From the NCBI RefSeq assembly GCF_030730865.1, contig NZ_JAVALZ010000004.1, forward strand, positions 176,420 through 240,419: DNA of 64,000 nt. The letters are read 5' to 3'. Below the pieces are notes generated by a model. The model saw nothing but the letters and a program-made list of their open reading frames with translations, did not search any database and was not told the DNA's origin. The stretch is from Uliginosibacterium sp. 31-16 (GTDB lineage Bacteria; Pseudomonadota; Gammaproteobacteria; Burkholderiales; Rhodocyclaceae). The position numbers and the translations under genes were made by a program. Positions 1-8,572 of the stretch are shown in pieces (position 1 is the stretch's first letter; every line of letters starts with the position of its first letter).

Positions 1-161
1 TTGGCGTAGATGTCTTTGGTCAGCGCTTGTCGCTTGACCTCCAGCCGCGAGATCTCTTCGGAAATATCCACAGCGGAGTCGTCCTGCACAAAGCGGAGTT
101 CCTCAATCTTGGTTTCCAGATCGGCTATCGGCTGCTCGAAGTCGAGAAAAGTTGTCTTCAC
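1..161 (-). CDS. accA: Acetyl-CoA carboxylase carboxyltransferase subunit alpha (5' end only)
   Basis: Carboxyltransferase alpha subunit, which with AccD transfers carboxyl from biotin to acetyl-CoA to make malonyl-CoA for fatty acid synthesis. Only the first 53 codons lie in the window; the gene runs off the left edge. The translation starts [20 protein letters not shown] and continues with [20 protein letters not shown], the characteristic AccA N-terminus. The start is GTG at 161; an in-frame TGA lies six codons upstream, so no earlier start is possible. The ribosome site is weak. Identification rests on recognition of this conserved N-terminus and is firm despite truncation. Confidence 0.93.
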   Translation of the reverse strand, partial: MKTTFLDFEQPIADLETKIEELRFVQDDSAVDISEEISRLEVKRQALTKDIYA

Positions 162-289
162 GTGAAGTCGGCTGAATCAAAAATGGTGGAGCATTGTACC
201 CGATCAGCGGGCAGTCGAAGCCTGCGAAATACTCCTTGCAGATCAAGCGCTTGAAGCACACAAGAAAATACGCAGGCGTACGGAGCGTC

Positions 290-1795
290 TCAGGCCGCGG
301 CCAGCAGATAGGTACGGATCTCGTGATCCAGACCAAATTCACGCCCAGGCAAAGGCACCAGCTTGAGTGCCTTGTGCTGGTCCAGCAGATACAAGGGCCG
401 ATCGCTGCACCGGGCCGACAAGGGCAGAATCAGGCGAACCGGCATCCCGCGCCTGAGCGGATCAAGCAGGACAACACGCATGCGACTGACGCCATCATCG
501 GCCAACACACTCACGGGGGTATCCCCCAGCAATTCAATGCCGATCTGGCTCTCCCCCTTGCTGGAGCGCCACAGCCGGCGCACGGCACCAATGCGCCAGC
601 GGTCGCCATCTGGTGAATGCATACCGATCAGGCTGCCCACCTCCACGCCATCGATATCGCCGTTTGGGGCATCGGCACCGACACCTTGCAGGCTCGCGTC
701 ACGCACGGCCCAGTCGCGCAGCATGGGAGCACCATTCTCTCCGTCCAGTCGCGTCAGCAGACGCTCCATCCCCTCCACCACCAGCAAGCGCCCGGGCATG
801 CGGTGACGGCGATGACGCCGCACCGGCGCCTCGCTTGACCACAACCGGATCATGTGCGAAAGCACGCTGACCAGATTGCTGCCCTCGGCGTCGTGCAGCA
901 ACGCGAAGCCGGCCGGGAGATTCCCGACAGAAGCCAGTTCCAGGAGCTCCTGCAAGGCCTTGGCCGCCAGGACGCCTCCGAAGAATCGGGGCAGCGCAGC
1001 ATGCCGGGGTGCCTGCACCAGACGCGCAGGTGGCAGGGAATGCGCCGCATCGATCCAGTACAGGGTTGTCGCAGCAGGAGCATTACTCAGCTCAAGCCTT
1101 GGCAGCACGTAGTGCACCAGTCGCGACGCAAGCTCCAGACGCTCTGCGTCCAGCTGATCCAGCCCGACACTATGCAACGCAATTGCACGCAGATACTCGC
1201 ACTTGACGGTCGACGTCGCCTCGCGATCGGGCCGCAGACGCACGGGCAATTCGGCAACACCCGCCCGCACCGCCAGGCGATAGGCCAGATTCAGACGCGC
1301 CCAGACGGCATCGTCAATCGGACCGTGGCGAAAGGCATCCCACTTCGCCCGGCTGGAGGCCGCGCGCATCGCGCGCACGGACAACTGGGCAACAAAGCCG
1401 CTATCGGCTATTTCGCGCTCAGCCGCCTGCGCGATCAGCAGTTCGCCGTAGGCATCCAGCACCATCGCCCAGTACCCGTGGGCAATTCCCCACAAGCGTC
1501 GCCGCTCAAGTGACGAGGAGGCGCAGGCCTTCAGGTACAGATCCACACAATATCGGGCAGGGCGCTGTGAGGCCTCGTCAAGCGCAAACAGCAGACGGCA
1601 CCTCTCGACAAAATCAAGCTCGCCATTCCCGATCAGTGAGTCGATCCATGGCGCGATCTCGCCAATCGCCTCATCAGGAGCACAGCGCGACAGGTCAGCA
1701 ACAACCCGCTCCAGCGCATGCCTCTCTGACAGGGGATGATTCTGGGCGGCTTGGGGACGCACGGACAGGCCTCGCGATTTTGTTAGATATATCAA
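290..1795 (-). CDS. Conserved protein with C-terminal PilZ (c-di-GMP-binding) domain
   Basis: A 501-residue soluble protein of unknown role, upstream of accA on the same strand. Residues about 30-310 look all-helical, with no signal peptide or membrane segment. Residues about 325-430 resemble a PilZ domain: an arginine-rich RxxxR motif (R326-R330, within RRHRRHR) and, about 35 residues on, a DxSxxG motif (DASLQG, 366-371), followed by strand-rich sequence with GAVRRLWRSS and IGIELL. Those two motifs are the c-di-GMP-binding signature of PilZ proteins, so a c-di-GMP effector is inferred; the output of the N-terminal region is unknown. The start is TTG at 1795 with GGAG ten bases upstream; a GTG at 1762 is an alternative. 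I do not recognise a named gene. Confidence 0.75.
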   Translation of the reverse strand: MIYLTKSRGLSVRPQAAQNHPLSERHALERVVADLSRCAPDEAIGEIAPWIDSLIGNGELDFVERCRLLFALDEASQRPARYCVDLYLKACASSSLERRRLWGIAHGYWAMVLDAYGELLIAQAAEREIADSGFVAQLSVRAMRAASSRAKWDAFRHGPIDDAVWARLNLAYRLAVRAGVAELPVRLRPDREATSTVKCEYLRAIALHSVGLDQLDAERLELASRLVHYVLPRLELSNAPAATTLYWIDAAHSLPPARLVQAPRHAALPRFFGGVLAAKALQELLELASVGNLPAGFALLHDAEGSNLVSVLSHMIRLWSSEAPVRRHRRHRMPGRLLVVEGMERLLTRLDGENGAPMLRDWAVRDASLQGVGADAPNGDIDGVEVGSLIGMHSPDGDRWRIGAVRRLWRSSKGESQIGIELLGDTPVSVLADDGVSRMRVVLLDPLRRGMPVRLILPLSARCSDRPLYLLDQHKALKLVPLPGREFGLDHEIRTYLLAAA

Positions 1796-1903
1796 ATTCT
1801 AATGACTCCAGCAAAAAAACCAATCACCCTTCGACAAACGGAAGCAGGTCCCGGAACCCCACGGTAAAAGGCTAGAATTGCACCTCCAACCTGAAGGTGT
1901 TCC

Positions 1904-2698
1904 ATGCGCCAATACCTAGACCTGATGCAGCACGTGCTCGAATACGGACACGACAAGACCGATCGCACCGGCACCGGCACCCGCTCGGTTTTCGGCTGGC
2001 AGATGCGCTTCAATCTGGCGGACGGCTTTCCCATGCTGACGACCAAGAAACTGCATCAAAAATCGATCATTCATGAATTGCTGTGGTTCCTGCAGGGCGA
2101 CACCAACATTGGCTATCTCAAGGAAAACGGCGTTTCAATCTGGAATGAGTGGGCTGACGAGAATGGAGAACTGGGGCCTGTATACGGCAAACAATGGCGC
2201 CGCTGGGAAGCCCCGGATGGACGGGTAATAGACCAGATCAGCCAGTTGGTAGAGGGGCTCAGGAAAAATCCGGATTCCCGTCGCCATCTGGTCAGCGCGT
2301 GGAACCCTGCCGACGTGGACCGCATGGCTCTGCCGCCGTGCCATGCCTTGTTCCAGTTTTATGTAGCGAACGGTCGACTTTCCTGCCAGCTCTACCAGCG
2401 CAGTGCCGACATTTTCCTCGGCGTGCCTTTCAATATCGCCAGCTACGCATTGCTTACCCTGATGGTCGCCCAGGTCTGCGGCTATGAACCCGGCGATTTC
2501 GTGCACACCCTCGGCGACGCACATCTGTATTCGAACCATCTGGACCAGGCTCGCCTGCAGCTCACTCGCGAACCGCGCCCTCTGCCCACACTGAAGATCA
2601 ACCCGGAGGTGAAGGATCTGTTCGCCTTCCGCTTCGAGGACTTCACACTGGAAGGCTACGACCCGCACCCGCACATCGCAGCAAAGGTCGCCGTTTGA
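1904..2698 (+). CDS. thyA: Thymidylate synthase
   Basis: Converts dUMP to dTMP using methylene-tetrahydrofolate as methyl donor and reductant, leaving dihydrofolate. The protein is 264 residues, the length of the E. coli enzyme. Key elements are visible: the phosphate-binding arginine region near the N-terminus, the catalytic cysteine C146 in [11 protein letters not shown], the [18 protein letters not shown] segment, and the dUMP-contacting GDAHLYSNH motif near the C-terminus. GAAGGTG upstream of ATG 1904 serves as ribosome site. Its stop overlaps the next start (TGA/ATG share one base), so thyA and folA are translationally coupled; this fits metabolism because folA recycles the dihydrofolate that ThyA makes. 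Confidence 0.98.
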   Translation: MRQYLDLMQHVLEYGHDKTDRTGTGTRSVFGWQMRFNLADGFPMLTTKKLHQKSIIHELLWFLQGDTNIGYLKENGVSIWNEWADENGELGPVYGKQWRRWEAPDGRVIDQISQLVEGLRKNPDSRRHLVSAWNPADVDRMALPPCHALFQFYVANGRLSCQLYQRSADIFLGVPFNIASYALLTLMVAQVCGYEPGDFVHTLGDAHLYSNHLDQARLQLTREPRPLPTLKINPEVKDLFAFRFEDFTLEGYDPHPHIAAKVAV

Positions 2699-3195
2699 TG
2701 ACATCTCCGGAAGTAGCGATCATTGTCGCCCGGGCCCGCAATGGCGTGATCGGTCGCGACAACACCCTGCCCTGGCGCCTGCGCGACGATCTGCTGCAAT
2801 TCAAGCGGCGCACGCTGGGCTGCCCGATCATCATGGGCCGCAAGACCTGGGAATCTCTCCCGGGGATACTGCCTGGCCGACCGCACGTGGTCATCAGCCG
2901 GCAGCCGGATTACCGTGCCGAGGGGGCAGCCGTGGTGCCTTCACTGGATGCTGCGCTCGCCGCTTGCAAGGGCGCCGAGCGCGTCTTCATCATCGGCGGT
3001 GCGCAGATCTACACAGAGGCGCTCAAGCGCGCCGACGTGCTGTGGATCAGCGAGATCAACGCCGAAATCGCAGGTGATGCGCATTTCCCGGATTTCGACC
3101 CGACACGTTTCCGCGAAACCAGCCGCGAACATTTCGCGGCATCTGAAACCAATCAATATCCGTTTGATGTGGTTGAGTACCGGCGAGAGCGCTGA
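2698..3195 (+). CDS. folA: Dihydrofolate reductase
   Basis: NADPH-dependent reduction of dihydrofolate to tetrahydrofolate; target of trimethoprim. The 165-residue product carries the family landmarks: VARARNGVIGRDNTLPWRL at the N-terminus, IIMGRKTWESLPG for NADPH binding, and VFIIGGAQIYTEAL in the middle. I start at ATG 2698, which overlaps the thyA stop in an ATGA arrangement; an in-frame TTG one codon earlier is less likely. The TGA stop (3193-3195) lies within the first unit of an intergenic repeat. The unit ends at a bidirectional terminator shared with the convergent phoU gene. Confidence 0.97.
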   Translation: MTSPEVAIIVARARNGVIGRDNTLPWRLRDDLLQFKRRTLGCPIIMGRKTWESLPGILPGRPHVVISRQPDYRAEGAAVVPSLDAALAACKGAERVFIIGGAQIYTEALKRADVLWISEINAEIAGDAHFPDFDPTRFRETSREHFAASETNQYPFDVVEYRRER

Positions 3196-3309
3196 AGACC
3201 CGCATAGGGCGTATCTCTCCAGCCAGCCTGCCTGAAGAACGGCGCTACACGCGGGCCTCCAGCCATGCCGCCTGGAGAGCAAGCATGCACGCGCCTTTGC
3301 AGACAGGCA
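3191..3309. repeat. Intergenic palindromic repeat cluster, locus A
   Basis: Three tandem imperfect copies of the repeat family described in the findings. The first begins GCTGAAGACCCGC and ends in CTCTCCAGCC; the second begins GCCTGCCTGAAGAACGGCG and ends GCGGGCCTCCAGCC; the third is a diverged GCCTGGAGAGC...GCAGACAGGC unit. It lies between convergent folA and phoU. The TGA in the first copy is the folA stop codon. Confidence 0.6.
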
Positions 3310-3311
3310 TG

Positions 3312-3337
3312 AAAAAGGCGGCAAACGCCGCCTTTTT
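3312..3337. terminator. Bidirectional Rho-independent terminator (folA / phoU)
   Basis: GGCGGC and GCCGCC pair around an AAAC loop, flanked by A5 on the left and T5 on the right, so it can terminate transcription from both strands. It sits between convergent folA and phoU. Confidence 0.85.
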
Positions 3338-3355
3338 ATCGAGCCCCGCCTCGCT

Positions 3356-4063
3356 TCAGCTTTCCGGGTAGCCGACTTCCTTCATCACTTCACTCACTCC
3401 GATGTGGCGCACATCACGACCGCGCACCAGGAAGATGGTGTATTCGGCGATATTCTTGGCGTGGTCGCCAATCCGCTCCAGCGCCTTGGCGGCAAACAGA
3501 ATGTCGATCCCGCGCGAAATGGTCCGCGGGTCTTCCATCATGTAGGTGATCAATTGCCGCATCACGGCCTTGAACTCGCTGTCGAGTTCGCGATCTTCCT
3601 TCACCACTTCAGCCGCCGCATCAACATCCAGCCTGGCCAACCCATCCAGAGCCTTGCGCAACTGGTCGACCGCCAGACTCCCCAAGTGCTTGAGCTGCAC
3701 CCGCGGGCGCCCTGCAGGCTCATTCTGATGCAACGACCGCGCAACCTTGGCAATCTTCTTGGCTTCGTCGCCAATGCGCTCAAGATCGTTCACCGCCTTT
3801 GAGACGCTGATGATTGAACGCAAATCCTTGGCTGCAGGCTGACGCCGGGCAATGATCTGGGCACACGCCTCATCCAGCTCGACCTCCAGCGCGTTGACCC
3901 GTTTGTCATTGTCAATCACACGCTCGATCAAGGCTGCATCCCCCTCCAGCAACCCTTCCATCGCCTTGACCACCTGCTGCTCTACATATCCACCCATCTG
4001 CAGAACACGGGTACGCATGTCATCCAGCTCGACGTCGTACTGGCGTACGGTATGTTCACTCAT
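3356..4063 (-). CDS. phoU: Phosphate-specific transport regulator PhoU
   Basis: Negative regulator linking the Pst phosphate transporter to the PhoR kinase; cytoplasmic, metal-binding, two three-helix PhoU repeats. The 235-residue protein begins MSEHTVRQYDVELDDMRTRV and contains the paired helical repeats with acidic ExxxD motifs, for example LERIGDEAKKIA and LERIGDHAKNIAEY. I start at ATG 4063, which has GGAG six bases upstream; the reading frame extends seven codons further up but without support. The pst genes and phoBR are not in the window, so here phoU stands alone, convergent with folA and downstream of rpiA on the same strand. Confidence 0.95.
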   Translation of the reverse strand: MSEHTVRQYDVELDDMRTRVLQMGGYVEQQVVKAMEGLLEGDAALIERVIDNDKRVNALEVELDEACAQIIARRQPAAKDLRSIISVSKAVNDLERIGDEAKKIAKVARSLHQNEPAGRPRVQLKHLGSLAVDQLRKALDGLARLDVDAAAEVVKEDRELDSEFKAVMRQLITYMMEDPRTISRGIDILFAAKALERIGDHAKNIAEYTIFLVRGRDVRHIGVSEVMKEVGYPES

Positions 4064-4126
4064 GTCAATCTCCGATTCTTTCAAGCAGCACCCGGCATCA
4101 TCGCGCCGTCGTGTGACAACCGTATT

Positions 4127-4789
4127 TCAATTCCGCTCAAATGTCAGCACGCCGCCAGCCGTTCCCAGAAGCAGGATATCGGCCGGCCTTCTGGCAAACA
4201 GCCCGTTGGTCACAACGCCAACGATCTGATTGATCTCGGCCTCCAGTCGTACCGGCTCTGCAATTGCCAGATCATGTACGTCCAGAATGATGTTGCCGTT
4301 ATCCGTCAACACGCCTTCCCGCCAGACGGGACGCCCCCCCAGCGCAGCCAGCGCACGCGACACCTGCGCACGCGCCAAGGGAATGACCTCTACGGGCAAG
4401 GGAAACTTGCCCAGTACGGCCACCTTCTTGGAGCCATCGGCAATACAGACAAATTTCCGGGCCACGGCAGCCACGATTTTCTCACGGGTCAGGGCGGCCC
4501 CTCCCCCTTTGATCATGGCAAAACCGGCATCCACTTCATCAGCGCCATCCACATACACGGGCAGACTTTCAACGTCATTCAGATCGAACAACGGGATGCC
4601 ATGCGCCAACAGACGGGCGGCACTCGCTTCGGAGCTGGCCACCGCCCCCTTGATCCGGTCGCGCATGCCAGCCAGACCATCAATGAAGAAATTTGCGGTC
4701 GATCCGGTGCCGACACCAATAATTTCTCCTTCGGGTACGTACTTCAGTGCAGCGTCAGCCACCAATTGTTTCAATGAGTTTTGGTCCAT
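4127..4789 (-). CDS. rpiA: Ribose-5-phosphate isomerase A
   Basis: Interconverts ribose 5-phosphate and ribulose 5-phosphate in the non-oxidative pentose phosphate pathway. At 220 residues it has the normal RpiA length. Visible family motifs are [14 protein letters not shown] (phosphate loop), [19 protein letters not shown] (catalytic acidic residues), [14 protein letters not shown] (catalytic lysine region) and [11 protein letters not shown]. The start is ATG 4789. It is tandem with phoU and divergent from the YidB-like gene. rpe, which makes the same ribulose 5-phosphate pool, lies 22 kb away. Confidence 0.97.
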   Translation of the reverse strand: MDQNSLKQLVADAALKYVPEGEIIGVGTGSTANFFIDGLAGMRDRIKGAVASSEASAARLLAHGIPLFDLNDVESLPVYVDGADEVDAGFAMIKGGGAALTREKIVAAVARKFVCIADGSKKVAVLGKFPLPVEVIPLARAQVSRALAALGGRPVWREGVLTDNGNIILDVHDLAIAEPVRLEAEINQIVGVVTNGLFARRPADILLLGTAGGVLTFERN

Positions 4790-4861
4790 GATTCAGGTAC
4801 ACGCAGTCGGTATGCCGTGCATTGTAGTGGAGCCTGTCGGATTGCAGCGCTCTCGCTTGGT

Positions 4862-4881
4862 TTTCCTGCCTAAACAGGAAA
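4862..4881 (+). promoter_or_regulatory. 5'-UTR hairpin next to the yidB-like ribosome site
   Basis: Arms TTTCCTG and CAGGAAA are perfectly complementary around a 6-nt loop. The 3' arm ends one base before the GGAG ribosome site (4883-4886) of the YidB-like gene, so folding could limit ribosome access. Function is inferred from position only. Confidence 0.35.
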
Positions 4882-4894
4882 TGGAGATCTAAAA

Positions 4895-5308
4895 ATGGGC
4901 CTTTTTGACCAACTCGCAGGACAAGTCCTCAATTCACTGGGCAGCAGCAGCCAGGCAAACAGCAGCCCCCCCTTGATGCAGATCGCAGCCAACCTGCTCG
5001 AAAGCCAGGGAGGACTGGATGGACTGATCGCCAAGCTGCAACAAGGGGGGCTCGCCGAACAAGCTGCGTCCTGGGTCGGCACCGGGCATAATCAGGCGGT
5101 CAATGGCGGGCAGCTCGCCGACGCACTGGGCCAAGGCACCCTGACACAGCTGGCCAGCCAATTCGGTATTTCAGATGAACAGGCTTCCAGTGGTCTTGCC
5201 CAGATGCTGCCTCAACTGATTGATCAGCTAACGCCCAATGGCAATACCGCAAACGCTGGCGATTTGCTCGGTTCTGTTCTGGGCAGCTTTTTGAACAACA
5301 AGACCTGA
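4895..5308 (+). CDS. YidB-family protein (DUF937)
   Basis: A 137-residue protein of the YidB/DUF937 family, whose function is unknown. The sequence is rich in Gln, Ser, Gly and Leu: MGLFDQLAGQVLNSLGSSSQ at the start, a central LLESQGGLDGLIAKLQQGGL, WVGTGHNQAV, and a C-terminal LPQLIDQLTPNG. The helical repeats and the short GxG-type turn are typical of the family. No signal peptide is seen. GGAG lies eight bases upstream of ATG 4895. The gene is flanked by a 5' hairpin and a strong terminator, so it is probably monocistronic. Confidence 0.85.
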   Translation: MGLFDQLAGQVLNSLGSSSQANSSPPLMQIAANLLESQGGLDGLIAKLQQGGLAEQAASWVGTGHNQAVNGGQLADALGQGTLTQLASQFGISDEQASSGLAQMLPQLIDQLTPNGNTANAGDLLGSVLGSFLNNKT

Positions 5309-5320
5309 GGCAGACACATG

Positions 5321-5348
5321 AAAAGCGCGAACCAAAGTTCGCGCTTTT
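5321..5348. terminator. Bidirectional terminator (yidB-like / thiolase)
   Basis: A 12-bp perfect stem, AAAAGCGCGAAC pairing with GTTCGCGCTTTT around a CAAA loop; A and T tracts flank it so it serves both converging genes. Confidence 0.88.
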
Positions 5349-5361
5349 CATTACATCCACA

Positions 5362-6537
5362 TCAGCGCTCAACCGTCAGCGCAACCCCCATCCCGCCTCC
5401 AATACACAGAGTCGCAAGCCCCTTCCTGGCATCACGCTTCTGCATTTCGTGCAACAGCGTCACCAGAATGCGACATCCCGAAGCACCGATCGGATGACCG
5501 ATGGCGATTGCACCACCATTGACATTGATCTTGCTGACGTCCCAACCCAGCTCCTTGTTGACCGCGAGCGCCTGCGAGGCAAATGCCTCATTGCCTTCTA
5601 CAAGATCCAGATCCTCGGCAGTCCAGCCAGCCTTTTTCAAAGCCAGGCGCGTCGCGGGCGCCGGACCAATCCCCATGATGGCGGGGTCCACCGCAGCAGA
5701 AGCAAAGGATTTGATCGTCGCCAGAACCGGCAACCCCATTTCTCGCGCTTTGGCCTCACTCATCAGCATCACGGCAGCAGCACCATCATTGATGCCGGAA
5801 GCATTCCCTGCTGTTACGGTCCCGGCTTTGTCAAACGCCGGGCGCAACGCCGCCATCTGCTCAAGAGTTGCACCGGGCTTGATGAACTCATCAGTATCGA
5901 AAACCGTATCACCCTTCTTGCTGGGGATCACCACCGGCACGATCTCATCCTTGAAACGACCGGATTTCTGCGCAGCCTCGGCCTTGTTCTGCGAGCCGAC
6001 CGAAAAGACATCCTGCTCTTCGCGTGATATCGCGTATTTTTTGGCGAGATTTTCCGCCGTCACACCCATGTGATAGTTGTTATAAATATCCCACAAACCA
6101 TCATTGACCATGGTGTCGACAAGTTTGGCATCGCCCATGCGAAAGCCATCGCGCGAACCATTCAGCACGTGCGGGCTGGCCGACATGTTCTCCTGTCCAC
6201 CAGCGATGACGATTTCCGCGTCACCACACTGAATCGCCTGTGCCGCCAGCATCACCGCCTTCAGGCCAGAACCACACACCTTGTTGATGGTCATGGCGGG
6301 CACGGTTTCCGGCAGGCCGGCACGGATCACCGCCTGACGCGCAGGATTCTGACCCAGCCCGGCAGTCAATACCTGGCCAAGAATCACATCGCTGATCTGG
6401 TCCGGAGCGACTCCCGTCCTGGCCAGTAAAGCACGAATCACCGTCGCCCCGAGTTCAGCCGCAGGAACCTTCGCCAGCGAACCGCCAAATTTACCGACCG
6501 CTGTACGCACTGCCGCCACGATCACAATCTTGTCCAT
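5362..6537 (-). CDS. Acetyl-CoA C-acetyltransferase (thiolase)
   Basis: Biosynthetic or degradative thiolase condensing two acetyl-CoA to acetoacetyl-CoA, or the reverse. The 391-residue protein starts [20 protein letters not shown], has the acyl-enzyme cysteine in [12 protein letters not shown], the NEAFA motif, [14 protein letters not shown] with the catalytic histidine, and the second active-site cysteine in [11 protein letters not shown]. This arrangement matches PhaA/AtoB-type enzymes. I start at the second of two adjacent ATGs (6537), six bases from AGGAG; the frame extends upstream to 6621 without support. No phaB or beta-oxidation partner is adjacent, so whether it serves polyhydroxybutyrate synthesis or acetoacetate use cannot be decided. 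Confidence 0.93.
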   Translation of the reverse strand: MDKIVIVAAVRTAVGKFGGSLAKVPAAELGATVIRALLARTGVAPDQISDVILGQVLTAGLGQNPARQAVIRAGLPETVPAMTINKVCGSGLKAVMLAAQAIQCGDAEIVIAGGQENMSASPHVLNGSRDGFRMGDAKLVDTMVNDGLWDIYNNYHMGVTAENLAKKYAISREEQDVFSVGSQNKAEAAQKSGRFKDEIVPVVIPSKKGDTVFDTDEFIKPGATLEQMAALRPAFDKAGTVTAGNASGINDGAAAVMLMSEAKAREMGLPVLATIKSFASAAVDPAIMGIGPAPATRLALKKAGWTAEDLDLVEGNEAFASQALAVNKELGWDVSKINVNGGAIAIGHPIGASGCRILVTLLHEMQKRDARKGLATLCIGGGMGVALTVER

Positions 6538-6724
6538 CATGAACTCCTGAAAGGTTGAAAACCATCTGGTTGCGCTGCCGATTCTTTTGCCGGGCGACTC
6601 TCTGCCACGCACAAGGCCCATGCATCCCTGCTCTTGCGGTCTGTGCGCAAATACTACTGCGCCAGTATTGCGCCCGTTCTGAACCTACCCCCTAGGGTGT
6701 GTTCACCAGGCATGAGGTACGAAA

Positions 6725-6752
6725 AAAAGGGCCGCCCGCAGGCAGCCCTTTT
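6725..6752 (-). terminator. Terminator downstream of lpdA
   Basis: AAAAGGGC pairs with GCCCTTTT, with an inner GCC/GGC pair. On the minus strand it follows the lpdA stop by about 27 bases and ends in a long U run from the A tract at 6722-6728. Confidence 0.8.
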
Positions 6753-6778
6753 CCAGACAGCAAAACAGCCTGGTTGGC

Positions 6779-8557
6779 TTACTTCTTTTTCTGCGGAGGC
6801 AGATCCGTGCACGCGCCTTCGAACACCTCTGCCGCCATGCCGATCGATTCACCCAATGTCGGGTGCGGGTGGATGGTCTTGCCGATATCCACCGGATCGC
6901 AACCCATTTCAATCGCCAGGGTGATTTCACCGATCATGTCGCCAGCATTCGGACCAACGATGCCGCCACCGATGATGCGATGGGTCTCCTCATCGAAAAT
7001 CAGCTTGGTGAAACCGTAGTCACAGCCGTTGGCAATTGCGCGGCCCGAAGCGGCCCACGGGAACTTGCCGACGCCGATCTTGCGACCGGTTGCCTTGGCT
7101 TCGATTTCGGTCACGCCCACCCAGGCTACTTCCGGCTCGGTGTAGGCCACGCCCGGAATCACCGAGGCGTCGAAGTAGGACTTCTGCCCTGCCGCAACTT
7201 CGGCCGCCACATGCGCCTCGTGCACGCCCTTGTGTGCCAACATGGGCTGACCCACGATGTCACCGATGGCGAAAATGTGCGAGACGTTGGTGCGCTGCTG
7301 CTTGTCGACCTGGATGAAGCCACGGTCCGTAACGAGCACGCCAGCTTTTTCGGCCGAGATTTTCTTGCCGTTCGGGCTGCGCCCCACGGCCACCAGCACC
7401 ATGTCGTACTTCTGTTCGTCAGCCGGCGCCTGATCACCGTCGAACTTGACCAGCACGCCATCCGGACGGCAGGTCACGCCCACGGTGCGGGTCTTGAGCA
7501 TGATCTTGTCGAAGCGATGCAGGTTCTGTTTCTCCCACACCTTGACGAGATCGCGGTCAGCGCCCGGCATCAGGCCATCGCCCATTTCGACCACGTCGAT
7601 GCGCGCACCGAGGGCCGAATAAACGGTCGCCATTTCCAGACCAATGATGCCGCCACCGATGACCAGCATGCGCTTCGGAACCGAGCGCAGTTCCAGCGCA
7701 CCGGTGGAGTCCACGATGCGCGGATCTTCCGGAATGAAGGGCAGCTTCACCACCGAGGAACCGGCGGCAATGATGCACTTCTGGAACTTGATGACTTTCT
7801 TCTCGCCCGTCGCGTCCTGGCCTTCACCGGCCGTTACGCTGACTTCCACGTGGTTCGCGTCGATGAAATTGCCATAACCGCGCACGACTTCGACCTTGCG
7901 CGCCTTGGCCATGCCGGACAAGCCACCGGTCAGCTTGCCGATGACCTTTTCCTTGTGCGCACGCAGACGATTCAGGTCAACCTTGGTCTCGCCGAAGGAC
8001 ACGCCCACATCCGAGAAATGGGAGGCTTCTTCGAGCACCGAAGCGACGTGCAACAAAGCTTTGGACGGAATGCAACCGACATTCAGACACACGCCGCCCA
8101 GCGTTGCATAACGTTCGACCAGCACGGTCTGCATGCCCAGATCAGCGGAGCGGAAAGCAGCTGAATAGCCGCCAGGACCGGCGCCAAGCACGAGCATTTC
8201 ACACTCGATGTCCGCCTTGCCGGTAAAACTGCCAGCCGCCACTGGAGCAGCTGAGGCGGCCGCGGGAGCGGGTGCCGCAGCAGCGGGCTTCGGCGCTTCA
8301 GCCGCTGCGCCGCCAGAGATGGCATCCAGCATCAGCAGCACGCTGCCTTCGGAAACGCGATCACCGACCTTCACCGATACCGACTTCACCACGCCAGCGG
8401 CCGGCGAAGGCACATCGAGCGTGGCCTTGTCAGACTCCAGGGTTGCAAGGCTGTCTTCGGCACTGACGGTGTCACCCGGTTTGACGAACAGCTCGATAAT
8501 GGGAATGTCCTTGAAATCCCCGATATCGGGGACTTTCACTTCAATCAATTGGCTCAT
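6779..8557 (-). CDS. lpdA: Dihydrolipoyl dehydrogenase (PDH E3) with N-terminal lipoyl domain
   Basis: FAD enzyme that reoxidises dihydrolipoamide of the pyruvate dehydrogenase complex with NAD+. The protein is 592 residues, longer than ordinary E3 (about 470), because residues 1-80 are a lipoyl domain with the modified lysine at K44 in ESDKATLDVP, followed by an Ala/Pro linker to about residue 115. The flavoprotein part shows LGAGPGGYSAAFRSADLG (FAD), the redox disulfide in GGVCLNVGCIPSKALL, a second nucleotide site in VIGGGIIGLEMATVYSALGA, and the C-terminal HPHPTLGES interface motif. The lipoyl domain is nearly identical to the first one of aceF. Such fusions are known in Neisseria and several betaproteobacteria. 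Third gene of aceE-aceF-lpdA. Confidence 0.97.
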   Translation of the reverse strand: MSQLIEVKVPDIGDFKDIPIIELFVKPGDTVSAEDSLATLESDKATLDVPSPAAGVVKSVSVKVGDRVSEGSVLLMLDAISGGAAAEAPKPAAAAPAPAAASAAPVAAGSFTGKADIECEMLVLGAGPGGYSAAFRSADLGMQTVLVERYATLGGVCLNVGCIPSKALLHVASVLEEASHFSDVGVSFGETKVDLNRLRAHKEKVIGKLTGGLSGMAKARKVEVVRGYGNFIDANHVEVSVTAGEGQDATGEKKVIKFQKCIIAAGSSVVKLPFIPEDPRIVDSTGALELRSVPKRMLVIGGGIIGLEMATVYSALGARIDVVEMGDGLMPGADRDLVKVWEKQNLHRFDKIMLKTRTVGVTCRPDGVLVKFDGDQAPADEQKYDMVLVAVGRSPNGKKISAEKAGVLVTDRGFIQVDKQQRTNVSHIFAIGDIVGQPMLAHKGVHEAHVAAEVAAGQKSYFDASVIPGVAYTEPEVAWVGVTEIEAKATGRKIGVGKFPWAASGRAIANGCDYGFTKLIFDEETHRIIGGGIVGPNAGDMIGEITLAIEMGCDPVDIGKTIHPHPTLGESIGMAAEVFEGACTDLPPQKKK

Positions 8558-8572
8558 CGTTCAGTCCTCGCC

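Noticed and set aside
3191..3309. Repeat cluster considered as a CRISPR array
   Set aside because: Units are imperfect palindromes of varying length with no constant spacer size and no cas genes.
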